Shown here piece after piece: positions 17,970 through 26,766 of a stretch of 40,454 nucleotides of DNA. Position 1 is the stretch's first letter, and every line of letters starts with the position of its first letter. Source of the DNA: Myxococcota bacterium (GTDB lineage: Bacteria; Myxococcota_A; UBA796; JAJRTE01); assembly GCA_024278455.1 (NCBI GenBank), contig JAJRTE010000026.1:1-40454 (forward strand). The letters are read 5' to 3'. The translations under genes and the position numbers were made by a program. Under the pieces are notes generated by a model. The model saw only the letters and a program-made list of their open reading frames with translations. It was not told where the DNA came from and ran no database searches.

Positions 17970-18382
17970 GGGTACACCTCGACCTTGCCCGTCAAGCAGG
18001 TCGCAGCAAGCCTGCCCGAAGGACGGAAAACGGCCACGTCGCGAAGCTCGTTGCCTCTTCCCGCGAGGGCCAGGACGCTGGTTCTGCGCTGCTCTTCTTT
18101 CAACACCTCCCACCGCCGGCTGGTGACAGCGACGACGGAATCCCCGATGATGCGGAGTTCCGCCAACCCCGGCGGCAGGCGAACGTCTCCCCCGGAAACC
18201 ACCACGTAGGTCGGCTGTCCCCCTGGATCACGGCTGACGTCGCCGGTCCGCGCAGCCAGCCACGTTGGATGGCCAGCAAGCGCGAATCCGGTCGCGAGAT
18301 GGATGCAGAACAGGAATTGCCACGTGCGGAGGGCGGTCTTTTCGCCACGCCACGATGACAAGAGCGTGCCGCCATGGTTCAT
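17966..18382 (-). CDS. Small exported protein, possibly secretin N-terminal (pilus-formation) domain
   Basis: The product is 138 residues, first gene of the pilin operon. A signal-like hydrophobic stretch (FLFCIHLATGFALAG) precedes about 95 residues. The pattern TYVVVSGGDVRLPPGLAELR, then IIGDSVVAV and a later TSVLALAGRGN, resembles the short pilus-formation domain found at the N-terminus of CpaC/RcpA secretins (T2SS-T3SS_pil_N); that assignment is tentative. The ATG at 18382 has GGAG 8 nt upstream; farther-upstream in-frame starts lack a ribosome site. Its stop overlaps the next gene by 4 nt. Confidence 0.6.
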   Translation of the reverse strand: MNHGGTLLSSWRGEKTALRTWQFLFCIHLATGFALAGHPTWLAARTGDVSRDPGGQPTYVVVSGGDVRLPPGLAELRIIGDSVVAVTSRRWEVLKEEQRRTSVLALAGRGNELRDVAVFRPSGRLAATCLTGKVEVYP

Positions 18383-18819
18383 CGTCGATACTCCGGCAAT
18401 CTGCTTTGACACTCCCCCTGAGCGTTGGAACGGACGCGCGCACCCATCCACCGAGACTTTCTTTGCCCCGATTACCGGTTGCCGGTCCGCGAAGGGGGAC
18501 ATGCACCGGCGATTCCAGCGGGGGTGTATGATTCCAGCTTGCACGTGCCGGCACGAGACCTCGTGCCCCGGGAATCGAAGAGCACCGGCAGCACGGACGT
18601 AGCCGCGGTGTTGGAACGGTCGTTGCGTGTCGGCCTGGCCCGGGTTGTGCGGCCCGGTCGCACGCCACTTGCCTATCCGGCGCCTTTGGGGTAGGGTTTG
18701 CCCACCGGGTCCCACGTGGCGGTGTTCGGTGGCACGAGCCCATCCCCCGGCGTTGTCTCGCGTGATCTGCCGGGGGTATCGTCTTGGGAGGACCGGTTTC
18801 ACGCGGGCGAGGAACCACC
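18383..18819. promoter_or_regulatory. Divergent intergenic region between pilin operon and kinase gene
   Basis: These 437 bases separate the minus-strand pilin operon from the plus-strand kinase gene and should carry both promoters. A TTGACA at 18407 on the plus strand lacks a good -10. The clearest element is the palindrome at 18550-18567. I see no convincing gene here. Confidence 0.5.
18550..18567. promoter_or_regulatory. Perfect 8-2-8 palindrome, candidate operator
   Basis: GGCACGAG-AC-CTCGTGCC is a perfect inverted repeat in the middle of the divergent region between the pilin operon and the kinase gene, a position suited to a dimeric regulator acting on both. Confidence 0.4.
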
Positions 18820-21564
18820 ATGGCCGGTAGCGAAGAAGGTGGCTCGAGGCGAGGCAAGAAGGCGTGCGCGGACGCTGACGACACCACGACCCTGCGGTCT
18901 GGGGAGGCTTGCGGGCAGTCTTCCACCAGGACGCGCCCGGAGCGCCGTGTTGCCGCGGCGGCGAAACCCCCTCTCGTCGATGTCACGGCGGACTTTTCGG
19001 CCGGAGACACGTGGCCGCTGGAGGCGCAAGGATCTCCTGGTCTCTCCGTCGAGCCGAAGCCCGGGACGCGCTACGTCGACCTGGGGCTCATCGGCGAAGG
19101 AGGCATGGGGGAGGTCCGCCGGGTCCTGGACCGGGAGCTGAACCGGACCATGGCCATGAAGATTCTGCGACCCGAGTTGGGTACCGGCGAGGCCAACGTG
19201 GCGAGGTTCGTGGAGGAGGCCCAGGCCACGGCACAGTTGCAGCACCCGGGGATCGTTCCTGTCAACGAACTCGGCCGGCTGCCGGATGGACGCTTCTACT
19301 TCACCATGCAGGAGGTGAAGGGCCGCACGCTCGAGGAGGTCATCACGGAACTCCACGCAGCGTCCGGAGGGGGCCACTGGGGCGAGACCGCGTCGGGGTG
19401 GACCTTTCGCCGGCTGGTGGCCGCGTTCCACAAGGCCTGTACCGCTGTGGCCTATGCCCACAGCCGGGGCGTAGTGCACCGGGACCTGAAACCTTCGAAC
19501 ATCATGGTGGGAGCCTTCGGTGCGGTCCTGGTCATGGATTGGGGACTGGCCAAGATCCTCGTCGGAGGCACCTTCCCAGACGCAGTCGCGGACGAGCCCA
19601 CCGTCGTTACGTGCCGTTCCCAGGACGAAGACACGATGACTCGAGCCGGCGTCATTGCCGGAACGCCGGCCTACATGGCCCCGGAGCAAGCTCGTGGCGA
19701 GATACGCGAACTCGGTCCGCGCACCGACGTCTACGCGCTGGGCGCCATTCTCTACCAGGTGCTTACGGGCCGGCCGCCCTATCGTGGTTCCGGCATCGAC
19801 GTGCTCATGCAGGTCCGCGACCGCTCGCCCGTTCCGCCCCGTCTCGTGGCGTCGTCCCCCGGTCTTGCAAGCGTCGAGAGGTGCGAGCAGACCGGTGAGG
19901 AGCCCACCGCGGCCGTCATTGGCCGGGGACCTTCCCCTGTCCCGCCGCCCATTCCGGGCGAACTCGAGGCCATCTGTCTCAAGGCCATGGCGAGGACGCC
20001 TGCGGAGCGTTACAGGGACGCTGCCGGGGTGGCCGAGGCGGTGGGCGCGTGGCTGGAGAACGCCCGCCGCCGCGAGCGGGCATTGGAGCTGGTTCGCAAG
20101 GCGAAGGAGCACGTCCCCGAGATAGGGACGCTCCGCTCGCGGGCTCGGGAACTGCGCGAGCAAGCCCGGCGCCGGCTTGCCGCGGTCAGGTCGTATCAGC
20201 CCGTTGCGGACAAGGTGCCGGGCTGGGAACTCGAGGACCAGGCTCGGCGCCTGGAGCAGGATGCAGCCCTCGAGGAGATTCGGTACGTTCAAACCCTGCT
20301 CGCAGCGCTGACCATCCAGGGTGATCTGCCCGAGGCCATGGAATCCCTGGCGGATCACTACCACGACCGCCATCGGGAGGCCGAGAATGCCCGTGACATC
20401 GAGGCGGCCGGGGAAGCCGAATTGCAGTTGAGATGGTATGACCGGGGCCGCTACGCAGTCTATTTGAAGGGAGACGGCGCGCTCACCCTGGTCACCCGTC
20501 CGGAAGGCGCCAACGTCCAACTCTTTCAGTTCCGTACCCATGAACGCAGGCTGATTCCGGTCTTTGTCAAGGAACTCGGGCGTACTCCCCTGCGCGCGGT
20601 CTCCTTGCCTCGAGGTAGCTACCTTCTCAGGATATCGGCGCCGGGACGAGATGTTGTCACCTACCCGGTGCTCATCGAACGGGGAGAGCACTGGGAGGGC
20701 ATCCGGCCGGGGGACCGCGATCCCTTCCCGGTACCTCTTCCCAGGGAAGGTGCGCTGACACCGGACGAGGTCTATGTGCCGCCCGGCTGGTTCCAGGCCG
20801 GCGGCGACGGCGAGGCCTTCAACAGCCCGTCAAGGACACGGCTCTGGGTAGACGGTTTCGTCATTGGCAGGTACCCGGTCACCAATCGAGAATACCTTGC
20901 CTTCCTGAACGACCTCGTGGCCGGAGGCAGGGAGGATCGCGCGTTGACACTCGCACCTCGAGAGCGGGGAGGGACGGCCGACGAGCCCAGCGCGATCATC
21001 TACGGCAGGCGCGACGATGGCCGCTTCTGCTTGCGTCCGGACGCAGAGGGTGACATCTGGTTGCCCGATTGGCCGGTGGTGATGATCGACTGGTACTCGG
21101 CGACCGCATACGCAGCAGAACAAGCTGCGCGCACCGGCATACCTTGGCGTCTGCCATCGGAGTGGGAATGGGAGAAGGCGGCTCGAGGCACCGATGGGAG
21201 GTTTTTCCCCTGGGGCGACTTCGCCGACCCCACGTGGGCACGGATCATGGACAGCCGGCCAGGACGACCCGGCCCCGCCCCAATCCACGAGTATCCCGTG
21301 GACGAAAGCCCCTACGGGGTTCGGGGCATGGCAGGCAACGTCCGGGACTGGTGCCTCGAGATCTTTCGCGACGACCTCCCCGACCCCCGGTCGCCGCTGA
21401 ATGCCGGGTCGGCCACGCCTGACTCGAGCGATCTGTGCGTCAGTCGTGGGGGGAGTTGGATCGGCACGCTCAGGACACTCCGCACGGCTTGCCGGAACGC
21501 CTTCTTCCCTCTCGTGCGTTACGGGGATTTCGGATTCCGGCTCGTGCGCCCGTTCGGATCCTGA
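18820..21564 (+). CDS. Ser/Thr protein kinase fused to PEGA and SUMF1-type domains
   Basis: The product is 914 residues. The kinase domain shows the Gly loop GLIGEGGMGEV (about 90-100), Lys114 in AMKIL, Asp222 in HRDLKPSN, Asp240 in MDWGLAK (DWG for DFG) and GTPAYMAPEQA. A predicted coiled coil (about 425-560) links it to a PEGA-like beta domain (about 554-640) and a C-terminal formylglycine-generating-enzyme-like domain (about 645-912; WEWEKAARGTDGRFFPWG, RGGSW...FGFRLVR). The paired Cys of catalytic FGE is not seen, only one Cys near the end, so the last domain is probably a binding module. No transmembrane segment is obvious. ATG 18820 is chosen for GGCGAGGAAC just upstream; ATG 18784 is an alternative. 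It may regulate the divergent pilin operon, by position only. Confidence 0.9.
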   Translation: MAGSEEGGSRRGKKACADADDTTTLRSGEACGQSSTRTRPERRVAAAAKPPLVDVTADFSAGDTWPLEAQGSPGLSVEPKPGTRYVDLGLIGEGGMGEVRRVLDRELNRTMAMKILRPELGTGEANVARFVEEAQATAQLQHPGIVPVNELGRLPDGRFYFTMQEVKGRTLEEVITELHAASGGGHWGETASGWTFRRLVAAFHKACTAVAYAHSRGVVHRDLKPSNIMVGAFGAVLVMDWGLAKILVGGTFPDAVADEPTVVTCRSQDEDTMTRAGVIAGTPAYMAPEQARGEIRELGPRTDVYALGAILYQVLTGRPPYRGSGIDVLMQVRDRSPVPPRLVASSPGLASVERCEQTGEEPTAAVIGRGPSPVPPPIPGELEAICLKAMARTPAERYRDAAGVAEAVGAWLENARRRERALELVRKAKEHVPEIGTLRSRARELREQARRRLAAVRSYQPVADKVPGWELEDQARRLEQDAALEEIRYVQTLLAALTIQGDLPEAMESLADHYHDRHREAENARDIEAAGEAELQLRWYDRGRYAVYLKGDGALTLVTRPEGANVQLFQFRTHERRLIPVFVKELGRTPLRAVSLPRGSYLLRISAPGRDVVTYPVLIERGEHWEGIRPGDRDPFPVPLPREGALTPDEVYVPPGWFQAGGDGEAFNSPSRTRLWVDGFVIGRYPVTNREYLAFLNDLVAGGREDRALTLAPRERGGTADEPSAIIYGRRDDGRFCLRPDAEGDIWLPDWPVVMIDWYSATAYAAEQAARTGIPWRLPSEWEWEKAARGTDGRFFPWGDFADPTWARIMDSRPGRPGPAPIHEYPVDESPYGVRGMAGNVRDWCLEIFRDDLPDPRSPLNAGSATPDSSDLCVSRGGSWIGTLRTLRTACRNAFFPLVRYGDFGFRLVRPFGS

Positions 21565-21666
21565 CAATCTCGAAACCCCGGGCCAGGCCGCGCGAATCCT
21601 CTTGTCCGTTGCGCCACCGTTTTTCCGGGACGCCCCGGTTCCCGGAAGAGCCGGCAACACCACTTC

Positions 21667-21694
21667 TTGCCTTTTCTGACAGGTGTGTTATGCT
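21667..21694 (+). promoter_or_regulatory. Candidate promoter of the secreted-protein gene
   Basis: TTGCCT (21667-21672), a 16-nt spacer and TATGCT (21689-21694) lie about 47 nt before the ATG at 21742. The downstream carbamoyltransferase gene, 28 nt after the next stop, may share it. Confidence 0.4.
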
Positions 21695-21741
21695 TGTCGA
21701 TATCGGTACATTCCCACGTTGCACGAGGTCGTTGTGTGCGC

Positions 21742-22665
21742 ATGACGCCTGCGAAAGCATTGTTGGCGGGCTCTTCTCTCGCCGCCGCGGTCACCCTGCA
21801 CTGTGGCCGGGACGGAGGATGTTCCGCGGGCTCCAGCCCGGACGACTACGCGCCGCCCCAACCCACATTCGAGCCGACGCAGGTGCCCGATGAACTCCCG
21901 GTCCAGTGGGCCCTGCTCCGCCAGGCCGACGTGTTCGTCTACGTCGAGGACTCGCTCTTCGTCGAAGGAGGCTGGCAGCCACAGACGATCTGGAGTTCGT
22001 ACCTGGTCACCTGGGTCGAGCGGGATGACGGCGACATCACCCAGATCGAGCAGGCCTGTGAGCTGGTGCCGGGACCAGTCTACATCCAGACCGTGTTCGG
22101 CACTCGAATCATGGAAACGGTGATCCCCGACGCGGTCTACGCAAACATGCCCCTCGCCGAATGGCACGCTCGAGTCACCTTTCCGCCTGATGGCGAGGAG
22201 GGGTCGTCCCCGGTCTACCAGTTGTTCCAGAGCGACTACGGCCCCCAGTACTGGGTGCTCGGCGCCCGTCTCGACGATCCCGTCAGCGAATCCTGCCCCC
22301 TGAGCGCAGACGACCCCGCGGAGTGGGACCAGGACCAGGACAACCATCCCGGTGTCACGGTGGAGCAGTGGATCGACGGGGAACTCGACACGCTGTGCTA
22401 CATCTGCTCCCGGACCCTCTACACGTTCGAGCCGGGAACCGTCTTCTTCGACGAGGGCGCCCACCAGATCACCGGCTCGATGGTGGACGTGCTGATCGAC
22501 CAGACGCGGTATGGCTCGGACAGCGAGGATTTCAGCGGCGACGACCCTATGACGGAATGGAATCCTGAAGGTCGGTCCTGGTACTGGCTCATCGGATTGG
22601 ACGGCGACGCCACGTGCGATGACGTGAAAGCCGTTTTCGATCTCCCGGACATGCCAGTACCTTGA
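21742..22665 (+). CDS. Exported protein of unknown function
   Basis: The product is 307 residues. The N-terminus (MTPAKALLAGSSLAAAVTLH) then CGRDGGCSAG looks like a signal peptide with Cys just after it, perhaps a lipoprotein, although the lipobox is atypical. The mature part is acidic and aromatic. It carries Cys pairs (DTLCYICSR) and an Asp-rich loop DDPAEWDQDQDNHPGVT, like calcium-binding loops of extracellular proteins. No family is recognised. The ATG at 21742 is chosen to begin at the signal peptide; an upstream in-frame ATG at 21667 overlaps the promoter candidate. No strong ribosome site is visible. Confidence 0.62.
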   Translation: MTPAKALLAGSSLAAAVTLHCGRDGGCSAGSSPDDYAPPQPTFEPTQVPDELPVQWALLRQADVFVYVEDSLFVEGGWQPQTIWSSYLVTWVERDDGDITQIEQACELVPGPVYIQTVFGTRIMETVIPDAVYANMPLAEWHARVTFPPDGEEGSSPVYQLFQSDYGPQYWVLGARLDDPVSESCPLSADDPAEWDQDQDNHPGVTVEQWIDGELDTLCYICSRTLYTFEPGTVFFDEGAHQITGSMVDVLIDQTRYGSDSEDFSGDDPMTEWNPEGRSWYWLIGLDGDATCDDVKAVFDLPDMPVP

Positions 22666-22693
22666 AATCAACTCCGAACGGTGCGGCAAAGCT

Positions 22694-24526
22694 ATGAAGA
22701 ACTACATCGGACTCGCGTGCTCCTTTCACGACCCCGCGCTGGCGATCGTCGGGCCCGGCGGCGAGGTCCGTTTCGCCGAGGCTGCGGAACGGTTCCTCCA
22801 GAACAAGCGGGCGTTCAACAGTCCGCCAGACGACGTCAACCGGGTTGAAACCCTGGTGGCCGAGTGGTGCGACCCGGGTGCTGACCTGGTCGTATCCAGG
22901 AGTTGGAGTCGTCCCATGGCTCGCCGAATGGCCATCCTGCGAGGCACGCTGGGCATATTGTCGTCCCTGGCGGCTCGGGCCGGCTCCCGCCGTGGGGCGC
23001 CGGAGATGGTGTCCGCCGCAATGAAGGCTGAACATGCGTCGTTCCTGCTCGACGCCATGACCTCGAGCATCAACCTGGCATCGGCGAACCTCAAGCTCAG
23101 AACACGGCTCGAGGCCTTCCTGGGTGGCGATAGAAGGACACACGGGACGGAGGTGGGTGCACGGCACGGGGCGATGGATCCTGGGAGGACCCCGGTGTCC
23201 CGACTCCGCAGGGCGACCGGCCGGCGGGTGATATCGGTGGATTTCGACCACCATCTTGCGCATGCCGCGACGGCCTGCTACATGAGTCCGTTCCGGGACG
23301 CGGTCTGCGCGGTGTTCGACGCCTACGGGGAAGACGGGTCTCTCTCGTTCTTCCACTACCACGACGGCGCCATCGACCCGATCGAGGCTCCGCGGAGCAC
23401 GGGGCGGGCCAGTCTCGGCCGTTTCTACGGGTTCATCACCTTCGGCTGCGGCTTCGATGTGATCAAGGGGGAGGAATGGAAGGTGATGGGGCTGGCTCCT
23501 CACGGTTCCCCGAATCCTCGAGTCCAGGCCATCGTCGGGCGCCTGCTCCGGGTCGAGGGATTGCGCCTGGTCCCCGGCCCGGAGCGCCGCAGCCATCATC
23601 GACTGCTCGCCCAACTCAGGCAGTTCGACCCCGCCGACGTGGCGTTCGCGGGGCAGCTCGAGTACGAGCGGCTTGCGACGGAACTGCTTTCGAATCTCCA
23701 CGCCCTTGGTATCTCGGACAACCTGGTCCTGGGAGGAGGGTGTGCGCTCAATTCCAGCTTCAACGGGAAAATCCTCGAGGTCACGCCCTTCAGACGCCTT
23801 TTCGTGCCCAGTGCACCCGGAGATGACGGCTGCTGCCTCGGGGCGGCCTGCCTGGCCTTTCGTCGCGACAATCCAGACGCGCCACTGCCCGGCACGATCC
23901 AGGGCCCTTACCTGGGAACCGCCATGGACGGCAGGACGCTGGAGCGTCTCAAGTCGATGGGCAGGGTCCCCGGCATGATGGTCTCCGGCGACGGCGTTGC
24001 CGAAAGAGCCGCGGCACTGCTGGCCGACGGGAAGATCGTGGGCTGGGTGCAGGGGCGGGCCGAGTTCGGTCCTCGAGCCCTGGGCAACCGCTCCATCCTG
24101 GCCGACGCGAGACGTCCCGGTATCAAGGACGAAATCAACGCTCGTGTGAAATTCCGGGAGCCGTTCCGGCCGTTTGCGCCATCCATCCTCCACGAATACG
24201 GGGAGGCCTACTTCGAAGGGTACCAGGAATCCCCTTACATGGACCGGACGCTTCGGTTCCGGCCCGAGGTCCGGAACAAGGTCCCCGGTGTCGTCCACGT
24301 GAACGGCACCGGCCGACTCCAGACGGTCAGGCGAAGCTGGAACCCGGCCTTCTACGATTTGATAGACGCTTTCCGCCGGAAAACCGGCATTCCCCTGGTG
24401 CTCAACACCAGCTTCAACATCATGGGAAAACCGATTATCCACAGCCTCGAGGACGCGCTCGGGATGTTCTTCACGACCGGGTTGGACGCCCTGGTGGTGG
24501 ATGACGTGCTGATCATGAAGCCGTGA
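22694..24526 (+). CDS. Carbamoyltransferase, NodU/CmcH family
   Basis: The product is 610 residues, the usual family length. Family motifs are present in order: a metal-binding DHHLAHAATACYMSPF, CAVFDAYGEDGS, GGGCALNSSFNGK, and in the C-terminal YrdC-like part QGRAEFGPRALGNRSILADA and NTSFNIMGKPIIHSLEDA. Such enzymes transfer a carbamoyl group from carbamoyl phosphate, via carbamoyl-adenylate, to a hydroxyl on a sugar or natural product. An unusual Ser/Arg-rich stretch (about residues 70-175) before the HHLAH motif is longer than I expect and may be a lineage-specific insert. It begins 28 nt after the secreted-protein gene and converges on the sulfotransferase. The acceptor is unknown. Confidence 0.9.
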   Translation: MKNYIGLACSFHDPALAIVGPGGEVRFAEAAERFLQNKRAFNSPPDDVNRVETLVAEWCDPGADLVVSRSWSRPMARRMAILRGTLGILSSLAARAGSRRGAPEMVSAAMKAEHASFLLDAMTSSINLASANLKLRTRLEAFLGGDRRTHGTEVGARHGAMDPGRTPVSRLRRATGRRVISVDFDHHLAHAATACYMSPFRDAVCAVFDAYGEDGSLSFFHYHDGAIDPIEAPRSTGRASLGRFYGFITFGCGFDVIKGEEWKVMGLAPHGSPNPRVQAIVGRLLRVEGLRLVPGPERRSHHRLLAQLRQFDPADVAFAGQLEYERLATELLSNLHALGISDNLVLGGGCALNSSFNGKILEVTPFRRLFVPSAPGDDGCCLGAACLAFRRDNPDAPLPGTIQGPYLGTAMDGRTLERLKSMGRVPGMMVSGDGVAERAAALLADGKIVGWVQGRAEFGPRALGNRSILADARRPGIKDEINARVKFREPFRPFAPSILHEYGEAYFEGYQESPYMDRTLRFRPEVRNKVPGVVHVNGTGRLQTVRRSWNPAFYDLIDAFRRKTGIPLVLNTSFNIMGKPIIHSLEDALGMFFTTGLDALVVDDVLIMKP

Positions 24527-24600
24527 GGGACATGGCTCGAGGCCGGGAAGGATTGGACCCGTTGACGGCAACGACCTGCATGCCCGGCCACGATGTCCGG

Positions 24601-25782
24601 CTATCTCGAGGCATCCCCGCCCTTTCCAGGGTCTCCAGCTTCCCGTTCCCCAAGGTGCTCGCGAAACGCAAACCTCGCATACACCTCGGGCAAGGCCGCC
24701 TCGAGGTCCTCTTCCGAGAGCCCGATCGCGTCCAGGGTGTAGTGATGACGGCTCTTGAACGCACGCCCCTCCCGGGCGGCGGCAGACAACCTCTCTTCGA
24801 ACATGGGACTCAGGGGCAAACCCAGCGCTTGGTATGCGCGCTTGACCGTCGCCTCGGGATCGGCCACCAGGTCTTCGTACCGAACAACGCACGAGGACCC
24901 CGCCGGAAGGTCGTCCAACGCCTCGAGCGCGTGTCGATAGAGGTAACAGGCCGTCTCGACGAGGCGTCTTCGCTGGGCTTCCAGCCCCTTGCGGTCGAAC
25001 TGCGTCTGCCAGAACCGGTCGAACATGTCCGCGGTCGAAGCGATCGACACCGCCGGGTTGCGGACCAGGTAGATGAACTGCGCGCTGGGAAACAGGCGGT
25101 GAATGGTGCGCACCTTGGTGGGGAACGTCGTGTTCTTGGATAGGAAGCGCCTGGCGCCGCCGTCGCGGTGGATGTGGCGTCGAACGAAGTCTGTGTAGAA
25201 CGCATCGATCGGCCGGCGTCGCTCCTCGTCCAGTTCGTCGTACTGGACCAGGGGAGCGAGGACTTCCGCACCGGGGAAAAGCATGAGGAGCGTGGATGTC
25301 GCGAAGGCATGCACGAGCACCATCTCGTCCTCCTCGGGCTCTTCCAAGTGGATGCGACGCACCTTGTCCGATTCCCGGGTGGCGTGATTCTCGACCAGGC
25401 GGATGGCCCGCCGGAACGGGGAACCGAGGGCACGGTCGAGCTTCCCCAGGCCGGCCAGGACCTTCTGTTGCACGATCGAGGGGAAGAGGATCTCGTGCAG
25501 CCGGACATGCGTGAAGAGGTGATCGTCCATGGCCATGAGCCTGTGGAAAAAGCTGGTGCCGCTCCTGGGGTTTCCCACGATGAACACCGGGGTCTCGACG
25601 CGGGTCGAGCGGAACCGCGGGTAGACGAGTTCATCTAGTTTCAAGCAGAGCCAGGTGAAGCATTCGAACGGGAGGAAAACGAGGAGGAACAGGGACAGGA
25701 CCAGGAGTCTGCGGGGGGAGAAGGGCATGCGCCGCAGTGTCTGGCAGAACGCCAGAGCCAGGATTCCGAAGTGAACGTGCAT
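24601..25782 (-). CDS. Sulfotransferase family protein, membrane-anchored
   Basis: The product is 393 residues. It contains the PAPS 5'-phosphosulfate loop VGNPRSGTSFFHRLM and the 3'-phosphate motif region FIYLVRNPAVSIASTADM, followed by VVRYEDLVADPEATV, as in Sulfotransfer_3-type enzymes. An N-terminal hydrophobic segment (LLVLSLFLLVFLPFECFTWL) suggests a membrane anchor. The enzyme would move sulfate from PAPS to a hydroxyl or amine of a lipid, glycan or secondary metabolite. The ATG at 25782 has GGGAGG 6 nt upstream. It is the last gene of a minus-strand group with the 7-TM protein and the radical SAM enzyme, and faces the carbamoyltransferase. Confidence 0.9.
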   Translation of the reverse strand: MHVHFGILALAFCQTLRRMPFSPRRLLVLSLFLLVFLPFECFTWLCLKLDELVYPRFRSTRVETPVFIVGNPRSGTSFFHRLMAMDDHLFTHVRLHEILFPSIVQQKVLAGLGKLDRALGSPFRRAIRLVENHATRESDKVRRIHLEEPEEDEMVLVHAFATSTLLMLFPGAEVLAPLVQYDELDEERRRPIDAFYTDFVRRHIHRDGGARRFLSKNTTFPTKVRTIHRLFPSAQFIYLVRNPAVSIASTADMFDRFWQTQFDRKGLEAQRRRLVETACYLYRHALEALDDLPAGSSCVVRYEDLVADPEATVKRAYQALGLPLSPMFEERLSAAAREGRAFKSRHHYTLDAIGLSEEDLEAALPEVYARFAFREHLGEREAGDPGKGGDASR

Positions 25783-25886
25783 GGACGCCTCCCGGATCAG
25801 GTCTCGGCCAGGGGGAAATCACGCCGCCCAGTGCCTGCAACGAGGCGCGCGGCCGATCCAGAACCTCATCACCACGCGCGGGTAGG

Positions 25887-26702
25887 TCAACCCGATCCTC
25901 CTCGAGGAAATGAGGCGAGCCCGAGCGCATGGAGGATCGGATAGGTGCACACGTACCATCCGGCCTCGAGAGGTAGGTTGAACGCATACATGATGACCAC
26001 CTGTTCCCAGGTTGCAGCGACCTGGAACGTCCCCCCTGTGTCGACCTCGATATAGCGGAGCAGCCCGACATGGAGAGGAAGGGCGAGGACCGTCGTGAAG
26101 AGGACGATACCCAGGTAGTAGACCAGGAACGAGCGCTTTTCCCGCGAAGACACGCTCTTGCGCAAGAAGAAGTACCCGAGGGCCAAGGCGTAGAACACGG
26201 CCAGCAGGATCAGTGCGTGTGAAGCGAACATCGCGCGTCGCGTGAAGCTCACGCTTCCCGGATCGTGCTCGAGCTGTGCCTGGAGGGCGAACACCCCGGC
26301 GATGCCGGTCAGCGCGAACACGAGGCAAAACGCGGTGAACAGGCGTCCTGCCAACCGGTCCTTTCCGCTCACCGCCTTGACGAACAGGTACGCGACGGTC
26401 ACCACGACGCCCCCCTCGAAGGCCCCGGCGACGAGGGAGGTTGCGGGGAAGCGAATCGCCATCCCGAACAGGGAGGCATGCGCGGTGTGCCGCACACCGG
26501 TTCCTTCAGCAATGCCCTCGAGAAGCGTGTGTATGGCGGTCCCGACCAGGAACACCCAGACGAGGGCGCGCTCGCGCGTCGTCCAGCGCAGAACGAGGAG
26601 GAGTGCGAAGACCGCCAGCGCCACCGATGCCTCGAACGAAAAGAGCATGCTGGTGCTGTACCGGGCTACGTAGTACCTGGCGATGGGTCCGGTGTTGGGC
26701 AT
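25887..26702 (-). CDS. Polytopic membrane protein of unknown function
   Basis: The product is 271 residues with about seven hydrophobic segments (for example VALAVFALLLVLRW, LVWVFLVGTAIHTLLEG, ATSLVAGAFEGGVVVTVAYL, ILLAVFYALALGYFFLRK). No family is recognised. A Glu in a segment (HTLLEGIAEGTG) and another in FNLPLEAGWYV are polar residues within membrane-like stretches. The ATG has GAGGAGCGG upstream. It lies between the radical SAM gene (64 nt) and the sulfotransferase gene (104 nt) on the same strand, so it may belong to their pathway, for example as an anchor, flippase or membrane-bound tailoring enzyme. Confidence 0.75.
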   Translation of the reverse strand: MPNTGPIARYYVARYSTSMLFSFEASVALAVFALLLVLRWTTRERALVWVFLVGTAIHTLLEGIAEGTGVRHTAHASLFGMAIRFPATSLVAGAFEGGVVVTVAYLFVKAVSGKDRLAGRLFTAFCLVFALTGIAGVFALQAQLEHDPGSVSFTRRAMFASHALILLAVFYALALGYFFLRKSVSSREKRSFLVYYLGIVLFTTVLALPLHVGLLRYIEVDTGGTFQVAATWEQVVIMYAFNLPLEAGWYVCTYPILHALGLASFPRGGSG

Positions 26703-26766
26703 GGTTCCGCTCCTCGAGCATCAGGTTCGTGTTGAAGGTCGCCCGTGTCTCCACGACGTCGCCCGC

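Noticed and set aside
18799..20691. Minus-strand open frame of 630 codons
   Set aside because: Antisense to the kinase domain with all catalytic motifs on the plus strand.
18820..21564. Catalytic formylglycine-generating enzyme
   Set aside because: The C-terminal domain lacks the characteristic Cys pair.
22589..24892. Minus-strand open frame of 767 codons
   Set aside because: Antisense to the carbamoyltransferase gene, whose motifs are unmistakable.
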